From: Gammaproteobacteria bacterium
Lineage (GTDB): Bacteria > Gemmatimonadota > Gemmatimonadetes > Longimicrobiales > Gaopeijiaceae
Assembly (NCBI GenBank): GCA_028821195.1
Contig: JAPPHB010000110.1
Location: 1-45,068 of the forward strand
Length of the DNA stretch: 45,068 nt
Reading direction: 5' to 3'
Shown: positions 37,373 to 45,068 of the stretch, piece by piece
Position numbering within the stretch: position 1 is the stretch's first letter
Layout of the letters: the number at the start of each line of letters is the position of its first letter
The notes under the pieces: model-generated
What the model was told of the DNA's origin: nothing
The model's database searches: none
The model's input: only the letters and a program-made list of their open reading frames with translations
Position numbers and translations under genes: made by a program

Positions 37373-37443
37373 CGGGACAACCACCGGCCGACGTCGTGGT
37401 GTCGTAACTCGGGAGGCTCTGACCCCGTAGCGGAGACATCGCC

Positions 37444-38628
37444 GTGCGCAACCTGTCCTTTTGCCTGAACACCGCGGGACTCGGGCTTCCGCTCCTGGCC
37501 ACGCTCGCTTGCAGCGAGAGTGGTGGGGACGCGGCCGCCGGGCCATCGTCGACAGCCCTAGGTCCCCCCGAGGCGGCCTTCGCCGAGGACTTCGCGTATG
37601 TTCACGCAGTGCGCGAGTTGCCCGGAGGCGATGTGCTGGTCCCGGATCCGCTCGCCAATGCGCTCTACCGTGTGGACATGGACGCGGGCACGCGCGCCGT
37701 GGTGGGCCGCGTGGGCGAGGGGCCGGAGGAATACCGGCAGCCGGACGGCGTGTGGCCGCTGCCGGGGGACTCGACGCTGCTGGTCGATCTCGGCAACGGG
37801 CGGTTGGTACGACTGGGGCCGGATCTGGGATTCGGCGCGGCCCACCCCATCGCTCGCCCGACGGGCGAAGGAGGGTTCGTGATGGCGCTTCCGGCAGGGA
37901 TCGACCGCCGAGGGAATGTATACGCCGCCGGCATCGGTTTCGCCGATCCCGAAGCCCGCGGCGCGATCCTCCGCATCGGCCTGACCACGGAATCGGTAGA
38001 TACTGCGGGCAGTTTCAAGCGCACGGATGTAGAGGTCGATGAGTCAGAGAGAGGGATCAGCATTTCGGCGATTCCGCTTTCCCCGGCCGACGCCTGGGGT
38101 ATCGCCCCGGACGGCTCGGTCGCGGTGGCCCGCTCCGTGGGCTACGGCGTGGAATGGTATGCCCCGGACGGCTCGGTGGTTCGTGGGGATACCGTTGCCT
38201 ACGAACCGATCCCGATCACCACGGCCGAGATGGACGAGTACTTCCGCGACCGGCGCCGTCACGGCGGAGTCGGGATAAGCGTCACGAGTTCTACGGGCGG
38301 CGAGTCTACCGCGACCTTCTATCGTGGCAGTTCCGGAAGTTCGGAAGAACCCGATTATGACAACTATAGTTGGCCAAATGTAAAGCCTGCTTTACATTCT
38401 ACCACCATTCGGGTCGATCCCCGCGGTCGGGCCTGGGTGCGGCGTCATGTGCCCGCGGGCCGCAGCACCGCATACGACCTCTTCGACCGACAGGGGAATC
38501 TGGTGACCGCGGTTACGCTGGACGGGGACCGGCGCGTGGCGGGCTTCGGCGCCGAGTCCGTCTACATGGTCTCCTTCAGCGAGCTGGACCTGGCCTACCT
38601 CGAGCGGTACGCGCTGCCGGAGGGGTAG
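37444..38628 (+). CDS. Six-bladed beta-propeller lipoprotein of unknown function
   Basis: This is a 394-residue protein from the GTG at 37444, with GGAG 8 bases upstream. The signal peptide ends in LLATLAC. The mature part has repeated blade-like strands (VHAVRELPGGDVLVPDPLANALYRVD, GVWPLPGDSTLLVDLGNGRLVRLG, GIDRRGNVYAAGIGF, WGIAPDGSVAVARSVGYGVEWYAPDGSVV, TTIRVDPRGRAWVRRHVP), typical of exported 6-bladed propellers common in Gemmatimonadota. It could be a binding protein or scaffold. It ends the peptide operon. Near residues 306-318 its coding sequence contains two palindromes in an AT-rich island (38361-38397). Confidence 0.8.
   Translation: MRNLSFCLNTAGLGLPLLATLACSESGGDAAAGPSSTALGPPEAAFAEDFAYVHAVRELPGGDVLVPDPLANALYRVDMDAGTRAVVGRVGEGPEEYRQPDGVWPLPGDSTLLVDLGNGRLVRLGPDLGFGAAHPIARPTGEGGFVMALPAGIDRRGNVYAAGIGFADPEARGAILRIGLTTESVDTAGSFKRTDVEVDESERGISISAIPLSPADAWGIAPDGSVAVARSVGYGVEWYAPDGSVVRGDTVAYEPIPITTAEMDEYFRDRRRHGGVGISVTSSTGGESTATFYRGSSGSSEEPDYDNYSWPNVKPALHSTTIRVDPRGRAWVRRHVPAGRSTAYDLFDRQGNLVTAVTLDGDRRVAGFGAESVYMVSFSELDLAYLERYALPEG
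38361..38397. repeat. Two palindromes inside the propeller gene
   Basis: CAACTATAGTTG (38361-38372) is a perfect 12-base palindrome. Five bases on, ATGTAAAGC-CT-GCTTTACAT (38378-38397) has 9-base perfect arms. Both sit in an AT-rich island within a GC-rich coding sequence. The second resembles a dimeric-regulator operator and shares CCTGCTTTACAT with the reverse complement of the menE site. Confidence 0.45.
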
Positions 38629-38667
38629 CGGGCGGCGCTGTGCGGGGCGCCCAGACCGGCGCGACCG

Positions 38668-39393
38668 TCAGAAGCCGGATGGCTCCAGTTCCGCCAGCGC
38701 AACCACTCTCCCCTTTCCCGCCCAGCGCGCCAGCGTGACCTCTTCGGGTTCGAGGCCGAGCCCCCACGTTGCGTCCCGGACCGCCGTGACGTCGTAGCCG
38801 CGCGCCTGCAGGCCGTCCACGGCCTGGGTCATGCACACGTCGCGCGCGACCCCGATCACCACGAACCGGAGCGGGCAACCGAATCCCTCCGCCAGGGATT
38901 TCACGAACGCCTCGCAGCCCGGGTTCCCTTCGAAGACGTTGAATCGCGTCTTCTGGATGAATACCGGGCGCCGCTCCGCAACAGCGCGCCGCGCGGTCGC
39001 CTCCGCGGCGTCGGTGCCGGCATCGTGTGCCAGCACGACCGGGTCGACCGGGCGAATCTCCGCAACCACCTCCGCGCCGGCACGTTCGTGCGGGTCCGGC
39101 GACCGCCCCATACAGTGCGGAGGGTAGGTGTCCCGGGCGGGGTCGGGGGCAACGGCGTCGATTTCGGGGTCTTCGAGACCGTGCCAGTCGCCCGTGTAGA
39201 CAAGGACGTCGCAGTGCTCCCGCATCCAGGCCGTGGCAGCTTCCAGCGCGGGTACGATGGTTGCGGCTCCCGGATCGGAGTCGTCGAAGAGGTCGCGGAC
39301 ATAGAGCCGGCCTGCCGGGTCCATGAAGTCCGCCTGTACATCGACGATCCAGCCCACCAGCGCAGTCCGGGTCGCGCTCTCTCCCCCGGTCAT
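38668..39393 (-). CDS. pncA: Nicotinamidase (isochorismatase-family cysteine hydrolase)
   Basis: This 241-residue protein hydrolyses nicotinamide to nicotinate. The catalytic triad is Asp18 (IVDVQADF), Lys148 (FIQKTRFNVFEG) and Cys187 (GVARDVCMTQAV). Metal ligands expected of PncA are also present: Asp69 and His71 in TGDWH, and His93 in PPHC. These metal ligands, and the coupling to nicotinate phosphoribosyltransferase, separate it from other isochorismatase-like hydrolases. The start ATG overlaps the pncB stop by 4 bases. Confidence 0.9.
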   Translation of the reverse strand: MTGGESATRTALVGWIVDVQADFMDPAGRLYVRDLFDDSDPGAATIVPALEAATAWMREHCDVLVYTGDWHGLEDPEIDAVAPDPARDTYPPHCMGRSPDPHERAGAEVVAEIRPVDPVVLAHDAGTDAAEATARRAVAERRPVFIQKTRFNVFEGNPGCEAFVKSLAEGFGCPLRFVVIGVARDVCMTQAVDGLQARGYDVTAVRDATWGLGLEPEEVTLARWAGKGRVVALAELEPSGF

Positions 39394-40490
39394 GTCACCA
39401 GCTCCAGCCTGTCGTTTGGACGATGCCAGCGGCCGGCCTTCGACACCGGCTTGCCCTCGACCAGCACGATATCGGCCGTGTAGTCGAAGGAGCCACGCAT
39501 GAGCGAAGATCCCACACCATAGGCGGCTACGGGTACACCAGACTCCTCGAAGGCGCGGATCTTTGCCGCGTCGAATCCGCCCGACACAACGATCCGGACA
39601 CGCTCGAAACCCGCGCGGTCGAGCGCGTCACGGACCTTGTACACGAGGCGAGGGTTCACGCCGCGGGGGTCGAAGTCGCCCATCTCGCCCTCCATGCACC
39701 GGTCGACCATGGTCCCCGAGGTGTCGAGACGGACACCCCAGAGGCGCTCGCCCAGCGCGCTCGCGACCGCCAGCGAGGTGCGCACGCTGTCGTTGTCGAA
39801 GTCCACCAGCGACACGATTTGCACGTCGTCCGAAAGCTGCGCGGCAAGCCCCTTCGTCGCGGCCACCGTGTCGCCGCCGAAGGCCGCGATCAATCCGTGC
39901 GGCACCGTTCCCACTCCCGACGACCCCCACCAGGACGCCTGGGCGTCGGTCGATACTCCGATCGCGCCAGCAACATGGGCAGCCCAGCCGTCGCCCGTCT
40001 GCACCATCCAGTGGTCGTGGCGCGCGGGGAAGAACATGATGGGCTTGGGCCAGGCGGCCTCCACCACCGCGCGGGTGTTGGTCGCGATGCGGGTGCGTCG
40101 GCCCAGCACCCCCGCGTACAGCGTCTCCAGGTGGACGAAAGCGGTGTACGGACCGGTGATGAGCATGACCGACTCCCATGGGCTCGCCCGGTCGCCGTCA
40201 CGGAGCGAACGGACCTCGAGGTCACCGAAGTCGTACCCCTCGGTGAGACACAGCTTCAGGATGGCGATCGCCTCGTCGGAGCCCGCCACGACCGCGTTTC
40301 GCTTCTGGAAGACCTGCATGGTGACCGACGGAGCCGGGCCATCGGCGAGCAGCATCTCTCTCGCGCGCACGAAGTATTTGTCGGAGTAGTAGCCGCTCCG
40401 CATCTTTTCGACTGGAAAGGCGAAGATCGAGGGGTCCAGCCGCTCCTCGTGGCGGATCGGGTCGGGGGGTGAGGACGGGGTCGCCGTCAT
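39390..40490 (-). CDS. pncB: Nicotinate phosphoribosyltransferase-family enzyme
   Basis: This 366-residue cytoplasmic protein should convert nicotinate and PRPP to nicotinate mononucleotide in NAD salvage. Features are EKMRSGYYSDKYF near the N-terminus, SVTMQVFQKRNAVVAGSDEAI, VMLITGPYTAFVHLETLYAGVLGRRTRIATNTR, PARHDHW, LVDFDNDSV, and VSGGFDAAKIRAFEESGVPVAAYGVGSSL near the phosphate-binding end. It is shorter than E. coli PncB (about 400) and resembles the compact bacterial/archaeal branch. It overlaps both neighbours by 4 bases, giving the order lipoprotein, pncB, pncA. Confidence 0.92.
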   Translation of the reverse strand: MTATPSSPPDPIRHEERLDPSIFAFPVEKMRSGYYSDKYFVRAREMLLADGPAPSVTMQVFQKRNAVVAGSDEAIAILKLCLTEGYDFGDLEVRSLRDGDRASPWESVMLITGPYTAFVHLETLYAGVLGRRTRIATNTRAVVEAAWPKPIMFFPARHDHWMVQTGDGWAAHVAGAIGVSTDAQASWWGSSGVGTVPHGLIAAFGGDTVAATKGLAAQLSDDVQIVSLVDFDNDSVRTSLAVASALGERLWGVRLDTSGTMVDRCMEGEMGDFDPRGVNPRLVYKVRDALDRAGFERVRIVVSGGFDAAKIRAFEESGVPVAAYGVGSSLMRGSFDYTADIVLVEGKPVSKAGRWHRPNDRLELVT

Positions 40491-40912
40491 GTGCCAAGCC
40501 GTTCCAGATCCAGTGTTTGGGGGTCGTCCACGAGTTGATACTCCCCCTCGATGCTCTCGGGCGAAGTCATCTGTCCCTTGTACGTGCCGGACACGATCTG
40601 TCCAAAGAAGGTCATGTCAAGCGCGAGGGACAACGCGGGGTATTCGTGGATACCGTTAAGGGTTCCGGAAAACACCAGCCTCTCGACCCGGAGAACGAAC
40701 GAGCCGGTGACGCTCCCGTCGGGAGCCTCTTCGAGGTGGAAACTCCATTTCTCAAGGGCGCCCGCCGATATGCCGCTACCGACCCAATTGCCGGTGACCG
40801 TGGGGTTTTCCGGCTCCGCCGTGCCGTCCCCGCACGCGGAAGACAGGGGTGCAGCCGTGAGGAGCGCTACCAACCCGTGGATCAGCCGAGGCTGAATGGA
40901 TGACCTGATCAT
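40487..40912 (-). CDS. Small lipoprotein, probable beta-sandwich, function unknown
   Basis: This is a 141-residue protein with the signal sequence GLVALLTAAPLSSAC (lipid Cys about residue 27). The mature part alternates strands (TVTGNWVGSGI, WSFHLEEAPDGSVTGSFVL, LVFSGTLNGI, QIVSGTYKGQM), suggesting a small lipocalin-like or sandwich domain. I recognise no named family. It lies 18 bases after the TonB receptor and overlaps pncB by 4 bases, so it is probably cotranscribed with both. Confidence 0.75.
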   Translation of the reverse strand: MIRSSIQPRLIHGLVALLTAAPLSSACGDGTAEPENPTVTGNWVGSGISAGALEKWSFHLEEAPDGSVTGSFVLRVERLVFSGTLNGIHEYPALSLALDMTFFGQIVSGTYKGQMTSPESIEGEYQLVDDPQTLDLERLGT

Positions 40913-40930
40913 GGGGCAGAGGACTCGCTG

Positions 40931-43609
40931 CTAGAAGTCGTACCGTATCCGCACCAGGGCCAGCCGTCCCAGTTCCGGAGCTCCGACGAATTCCCGGTGC
41001 AGGTCGTTCAGCACGTTGTACACCGTCAGCTCCAGCTGCGCGCTCGGCTGGAAGGGCAGTTGATAGCCGGCTGTCACGTCCAGAACGTGGTAGGCCTCCA
41101 CCGGGCCGGCGAAGACGCCCGATCTCATGTCGAAGCCGTCGGAGAACCGCCAGCGGCCATCGAATCGGAACCCCGCCGCACGGTCCGTGAATGCGAAGCC
41201 CACGGAACCCTTGTGGCTCGGGGCGTTCAGCGCAAGGTCGTCGCTGCCGGGACACGCACCGTCTTCGTCGAAGTCAAAGCACTCCTTGCTCTGAAACGAG
41301 TAGCCCGCCGTCAGGCTCAACCGGTCGGAAGTGATGAACTGGGCCGACAGGTCGGTACCCCAGTAGCTGGCGGATCCGAAGTTGCGAGAGGCGAGAACCA
41401 GATCGGGGGCATCGAGCTGGTCCGGGGTCACGACTCCGACCGGCACGGAAGCGAGGCCCCCGGTCAGCGCGGCGATCTGGTCCGCCGTGACGACCCCCGC
41501 CTGAACGAGGGGGCCCAGTCGGCTTGCGAGAAAGAGGCCGGTCGAGGTCGGGTCGAGGAAGACGTTCGGAGATTCCACCTTCAGCGCGCCGACGAAGTTC
41601 TCGACGTTTGCGAAGTACACGTCGGCTGCCAGGCGAACACGGTCGCGGATCAGCCCCTTGTATCCCGCTTCGATGCTGTTGAACACCGTGGGCACCAGCC
41701 CGGGAAGGTCGGACGGTCCGGCGTCGAGAGGGAAGAGATCGCCGCCCTCGGGTCCGAGCGCATCCGTATTGAGGCGCCGAAAGACGGTGGCCAGCGCCGG
41801 GTCGGTGGGCAGGTTTCCGGGATCCATCAGGAACTGCTGCAACGCGGCCGGGGCGAACTGCTTGACCAGCGCGTCCCAGAACAGCGCCGCGTTCGCCGGA
41901 AGCTGGCCGGCCATGAACGGGGAGCGCATGCAGTAGTCCATGAGTCCCCCAGGGCATCGATCCGCAAAGGTCAGCCCGCCCGCCGGCACCCCGAAGGCGC
42001 GCAGCGTGTAACCGACGTCCGGAGCGAGCGGCAGGAACCCCGTCGGGATGTCCAGGAAGAGCGCGGATGTTCCGGGCGTGGCGAAGGCACGGTTGTAGGT
42101 CAGCCGCAGGTTCTGACCCTCGGCGGGCCGGAAGACGAGCGCGGCCCGGGGCGAGAAGTTCAGGTCGGCCAACCGGTTGTGGTCGTCGATCCGGAAAGCG
42201 GTCACGAGATCGACCCGGTTTCCGAGCCGCGTCTCCGAGTGCAGGTAGCCCCCGGCTTCGACCACCACATCGTCATCCTCGTTGCGCCCGTAGATCGTGC
42301 CTTCGGAGCGGGGTTCGGTACGCTGCCAGTCGAATCCCCACGTGAAGGTCTGTCGGTCACCGAGGTCCAGGCCATGCTGCAGCTGGGCCGCCATGGTGCG
42401 CGAACGGTCGACGATCGGCTCCCCGCTGCGGAGCAGGTAGCTGTTGTCGCCCGAGTGCGTCTGATTGAGAAAGAACTGCCCGAACAGGCGGCCCTTGAGC
42501 AACCGCGCCTGCCCGTAACGGTACTGCCAGTCGTGCGTCTGGGCCGAGCCGACGGAGGTGAGATTGATGCTGCTGAGGGAGTTGTTCAGCCCCCCCGAGA
42601 CAATGAACTCGCCGTCGTCGGAAAAACGGAAATCCGTCCGGATGTCAGCGAAGAACCTTTCGTTCAACGGATCGCGGACGCCTATGCGCGGGTGTCCGGG
42701 GATCTGCTGGCGCGCAGCCACCTCCCACGGATCCTCGTATTCCCAGTCTACGCCGCGGAGGTATTGACCCGAGACCTTCAGTCCGAAGCGATCCGAAACC
42801 CGATGGGCGCTGCGCAACAGGAACTGAAACAGCGAGCGTTCTCCGCCGGCCATCGACGCCGTCGTGCCCGGCCTGTCGATCGGGGAGGAAGTGATGATGT
42901 GCATCACGCCCTCCGCCGCGTTGGGCCCGTACAGCGCGGCACCCGGTCCACGCGCCAGCTCGATGCGCTCGATGTCCATGTCCGTGGTGGGGATCATGTT
43001 GATGGCGTTGATCCTGAGCGCGGGGATGCGGGCGTAACGGTTGTCGACGATGCTGAGCAGGCGTCCCGAGGAGACATTGTTGAATCCCCGCACGACCACG
43101 TAGCTCTGCGTGAGTCCTGTTGCCGCGAGATCGACACCGGGCAGCGTCCTGATGTGGTCCGCCGGGGTGCGCGCGATCATCCGCGCGATCTGTTCGCCGG
43201 TCAGCGTGGAGATCGAGGCCGGGGCGTCGAGCTCCTTCTCCTCGCGGCGCGACACGGTCACCACCAACTGGTTGAGCACCAGCGCCTGGGAGCGCAGCTG
43301 GATGTCGACCGAGACCGATCCGCCCGCCGCGACGCTTACGCCGTCGGTGCGGGAGGTCTCGTAGCCGATCCGGGTCACGACGATGGAGTGAGTCCCCGCC
43401 GGGACGGATACGCTGAAGTTGCCGGACTCGCTGGTCCCGACCGCGCCCGTTTGCATCCCCAACACCTGAACGGCCGCGTCCGCTACCGGACCACCGGTCT
43501 CGAGGTCCGTGACCCGGCCCGTAATCGTGCCCTCCTGGGCTGCGGCGGGCGCGGAGACCACGTGGAGCAGCACGGCAAACGCCGCGGACACGGGAACCCG
43601 GCCAATCAT
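40931..43609 (-). CDS. TonB-dependent receptor with carboxypeptidase-like regulatory domain
   Basis: This is an 892-residue outer-membrane receptor from the ATG at 43607-43609, which directly precedes the signal peptide (PVSAAFAVLLHVVSAPAAAQ); an earlier ATG lacks this. An N-terminal carboxypeptidase-D-like domain (GTITGRVTDLETGGPVADAAVQVLG) is followed by the TonB-box region (LNQLVVTVSRREEKELDAPAS), the plug (ADHIRTLPGVDLAATG, RIELARGPGAALYGPNAAEGVMHIITSSP) and a barrel ending LALVRIRYDF. The ligand is unknown. As the first gene of an apparent operon ending in pncB-pncA, a pyridine-type ligand is an attractive but unproven guess. It is divergent from the NHL lipoprotein, with 172 bases between and no clear promoter pair. 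Confidence 0.93.
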   Translation of the reverse strand: MIGRVPVSAAFAVLLHVVSAPAAAQEGTITGRVTDLETGGPVADAAVQVLGMQTGAVGTSESGNFSVSVPAGTHSIVVTRIGYETSRTDGVSVAAGGSVSVDIQLRSQALVLNQLVVTVSRREEKELDAPASISTLTGEQIARMIARTPADHIRTLPGVDLAATGLTQSYVVVRGFNNVSSGRLLSIVDNRYARIPALRINAINMIPTTDMDIERIELARGPGAALYGPNAAEGVMHIITSSPIDRPGTTASMAGGERSLFQFLLRSAHRVSDRFGLKVSGQYLRGVDWEYEDPWEVAARQQIPGHPRIGVRDPLNERFFADIRTDFRFSDDGEFIVSGGLNNSLSSINLTSVGSAQTHDWQYRYGQARLLKGRLFGQFFLNQTHSGDNSYLLRSGEPIVDRSRTMAAQLQHGLDLGDRQTFTWGFDWQRTEPRSEGTIYGRNEDDDVVVEAGGYLHSETRLGNRVDLVTAFRIDDHNRLADLNFSPRAALVFRPAEGQNLRLTYNRAFATPGTSALFLDIPTGFLPLAPDVGYTLRAFGVPAGGLTFADRCPGGLMDYCMRSPFMAGQLPANAALFWDALVKQFAPAALQQFLMDPGNLPTDPALATVFRRLNTDALGPEGGDLFPLDAGPSDLPGLVPTVFNSIEAGYKGLIRDRVRLAADVYFANVENFVGALKVESPNVFLDPTSTGLFLASRLGPLVQAGVVTADQIAALTGGLASVPVGVVTPDQLDAPDLVLASRNFGSASYWGTDLSAQFITSDRLSLTAGYSFQSKECFDFDEDGACPGSDDLALNAPSHKGSVGFAFTDRAAGFRFDGRWRFSDGFDMRSGVFAGPVEAYHVLDVTAGYQLPFQPSAQLELTVYNVLNDLHREFVGAPELGRLALVRIRYDF

Positions 43610-43781
43610 ACCCGCAAGATACCCCGAGAACGGTGCGCCAGCCAGACAAATCGCGCTTTCGCCTTGACTACCGCACCTCTGCGGACGCAGCATGCCAGTT
43701 CAGGGGGTTTCCGGAGCCAGACGCCCGGATTCCCAGGGCCGGGTGCCCACAGCGGTCAGCTTCAAACCGAGGGGATTAGCC

Positions 43782-44939
43782 ATGAACAAGCCCGGAACAG
43801 CCACGCACAGCCGCACAATCCCGCCGAAGTGGTCGCTCGTCGCGCTCGTCGGCCTGCTGACGGCCGCCGGCTGCGCATACGAGAGCGCCGACGACCAGGG
43901 CGCGACGGCCGCCGATCCGACAGCCATTCCGGATCCCGCCGTTGCGGCCGGCCTCCCCAATCCGGCGTCCGAGGTAATGAACGACTGGGTCGATCTTCCC
44001 GACGGACGCGAATGGGGGTCAACGGCCGGTGTCGACATCGATCCGATCGACGGACACATCTGGGCCTACGACCGCTGCGGCGGCGTGGGACTGGCCGGCG
44101 GATGCGCGGAAACCCTGGTCGACCCGATCTTCAAGTTTCACCGTGAGACCGGCGAGATTCTCGCCAGCTTCGGTGCGGGACTCTTCGTCCTGCCGCACGG
44201 GATCCACGTGGACGCGGACGGCAACGTCTGGGTCACCGACTCGATGGGCACGGTGGACAAGGGTCACCAGGTCATCAAGTTCAGCCCCGAGGGCGAAGTT
44301 CTGCTGACCCTGGGCCAGCCGGGAAGAGTGGGCACCGAGCCCGGCTATTTCAACCAGCCCTGCGACGTGATCACGGCGCCGAACGGGGACATCTTCGTCT
44401 CCGACGGGCACAGCGGACAGAACGCCAACCCCCCCGAGGGTTCGACCGGGCGCATCATCAAGTTCTCGCCGGAGGGCGAGTACATCATGGAGTGGGGCCG
44501 GATCGGCGACGGCCCAGGCGAGTTCCGCACCCCGCACGGGATGGCCTTCGACTCGCAGGGCCGCCTCTTCGTGGCGGATCGCGGCAACCACCGCATCCAG
44601 ATCTTCGACCAGGACGGCAACTACCTGGACTCGTACTACCAGTTCAGCCGCATCAGCGGGCTGTTCATCGACGCGGACGACAACCTGTATGCGATCGACT
44701 CCGAGTCCAACCCGAACAACCACGAGGGCTGGATGACCGGGATCCGGATCGGCCACGCTTCGGAGGACCGGGTCACCGCGTTCATCCCGCCCCACGACAT
44801 CTCCGAGGAGCGTCCGCACGGCTTTGCCGGTGAGGGCGTCGCGGCGGACTGGGACGGCAACGTGTACGCCGCGGAGGGGCCGATCTCGCTGGCCGCCGCG
44901 GGCGGCGGCCTGACCAAGTACGTGCGCTCGGGGAACTGA
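43782..44939 (+). CDS. NHL-repeat beta-propeller lipoprotein (peptidyl-amidating-lyase-like fold)
   Basis: This is a 385-residue protein. The ATG at 43782 has GAGGGG about 7 bases upstream. The signal peptide is LVALVGLLTAAGC with lipid Cys at about residue 31. NHL-type repeats follow: GIHVDADGNVWVTDSMG, KGHQVIKFSPEGEVLLTLG, PCDVITAPNGDIFVSDGH, RIIKFSPEGEYIMEWG, GMAFDSQGRLFVADRGNHRIQIFDQDGNYLDS, GLFIDADDNLYAIDSESNP, and GVAADWDGNVYAAEGP. The repeat pattern resembles the propeller of peptidyl-alpha-hydroxyglycine amidating lyases, but that does not establish the activity. It is complete at both ends. Confidence 0.88.
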   Translation: MNKPGTATHSRTIPPKWSLVALVGLLTAAGCAYESADDQGATAADPTAIPDPAVAAGLPNPASEVMNDWVDLPDGREWGSTAGVDIDPIDGHIWAYDRCGGVGLAGGCAETLVDPIFKFHRETGEILASFGAGLFVLPHGIHVDADGNVWVTDSMGTVDKGHQVIKFSPEGEVLLTLGQPGRVGTEPGYFNQPCDVITAPNGDIFVSDGHSGQNANPPEGSTGRIIKFSPEGEYIMEWGRIGDGPGEFRTPHGMAFDSQGRLFVADRGNHRIQIFDQDGNYLDSYYQFSRISGLFIDADDNLYAIDSESNPNNHEGWMTGIRIGHASEDRVTAFIPPHDISEERPHGFAGEGVAADWDGNVYAAEGPISLAAAGGGLTKYVRSGN

Positions 44940-44940
44940 A

Positions 44941-44959
44941 CCCCGGAACGGAGCCGGGG
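44941..44959 (+). terminator. Possible terminator after the NHL gene
   Basis: CCCCGG (44941-44946) and CCGGGG (44954-44959) form a 6-bp stem with a 7-base loop, beginning right after the stop codon. The G run that follows blurs the 3' side, so the normal U tract, if any, cannot be judged. Confidence 0.35.
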
Positions 44960-45068
44960 GGGGGGGGGGGGGGGGGTAGGGGCGGGGGGCGGCCCCCCCC
45001 GCCGGGGGGCGGCGCCCGCGGGGGCAGCACCCCCCCACCCCACAACGACGTCGTGGACGAGGTGGGGG
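44956..45068. other. G/C homopolymer tract, probable contig-end artefact
   Basis: A run of 21 G (44956-44976) is followed by further G and C blocks up to the window end. No gene is supported here. Such uninterrupted poly-G at a sequence end is typical of low-quality read tails rather than of genuine DNA, so frames crossing it should be ignored. Confidence 0.75.

Noticed and set aside
40615..40632. TGTCAAGC-type half-site inside the small lipoprotein gene
   Set aside because: The second half (GAGGGACA) is a poor match, so it is probably chance.
43664..43692. TTGACT box upstream of the NHL lipoprotein gene
   Set aside because: No acceptable -10 element lies 16-18 bases downstream (GCAGCA), so it is not called as a promoter.
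40997..44146. Over 1000-codon plus-strand frame opposite the TonB receptor
   Set aside because: It is long only because of GC bias. The minus strand encodes a canonical receptor with signal peptide, plug and barrel, and the frame runs into the true NHL gene in the wrong phase.

Overview
This window is high-GC DNA with short gaps and many 4-base start/stop overlaps. It probably comes from a member of the Gemmatimonadota or a similar menaquinone-using, heterotrophic Gram-negative lineage. The support is a men (menaquinone) operon, SusC/SusD-type outer-membrane proteins, a CBM9/DUF5916 outer-membrane protein, several lipoproteins, S9 peptidases and secreted amidohydrolases, all typical of that phylum. 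There is no rRNA gene for placement, so the phylum is an inference. I found no rRNA, tRNA or CRISPR array.

Layout. 1-2.8 kb: two tyrosine recombinases facing each other, the first cut by the window edge, marking the end of an integrated element. 2.9-9.1 kb: a rhodanese-like protein, two paralogous NCS2/NAT-type permeases carrying an unusual soluble C-terminal domain, and between them a steroid-5-alpha-reductase-like membrane protein and a class III aminotransferase. 9.2-13.3 kb: an N-acyl-D-amino-acid deacylase-like lipoprotein, a small membrane protein, an endonuclease III-like glycosylase and a VapBC-type toxin-antitoxin pair. 13.3-15.7 kb: a DUF5916 outer-membrane protein.

15.7-24.0 kb (minus strand): a tightly packed operon running lipoprotein, menF, menD, menB, menA, menE, tyrS. 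It makes most of the menaquinone head group, but menC and menH are not in the window. 24.2-27.0 kb: polyphosphate kinase, followed by a small lipoprotein that looks like a free-standing TonB-receptor plug fragment.

27.1-38.6 kb (plus strand): one long operon-like run of SusC, SusD, two S9 peptidases, an amidohydrolase and a beta-propeller lipoprotein. It reads as a locus for binding, importing and hydrolysing peptides, comparable in logic to RagAB. 38.7-43.6 kb (minus strand): a TonB-dependent receptor, a small lipoprotein, nicotinate phosphoribosyltransferase and nicotinamidase, linking an outer-membrane receptor to NAD salvage. 43.8-44.9 kb: a divergent NHL-repeat lipoprotein. The last ~110 bases are G/C homopolymer-rich and look like a poor-quality contig end.

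The points most worth a second look are the permease-GHKL-like fusions with altered NAT signature, the peptide-utilisation operon, the receptor/NAD-salvage operon, the plug-like lipoprotein, two extracellular amidohydrolases lacking the canonical first metal motif, and several operator-like palindromes, two of which lie inside genes.
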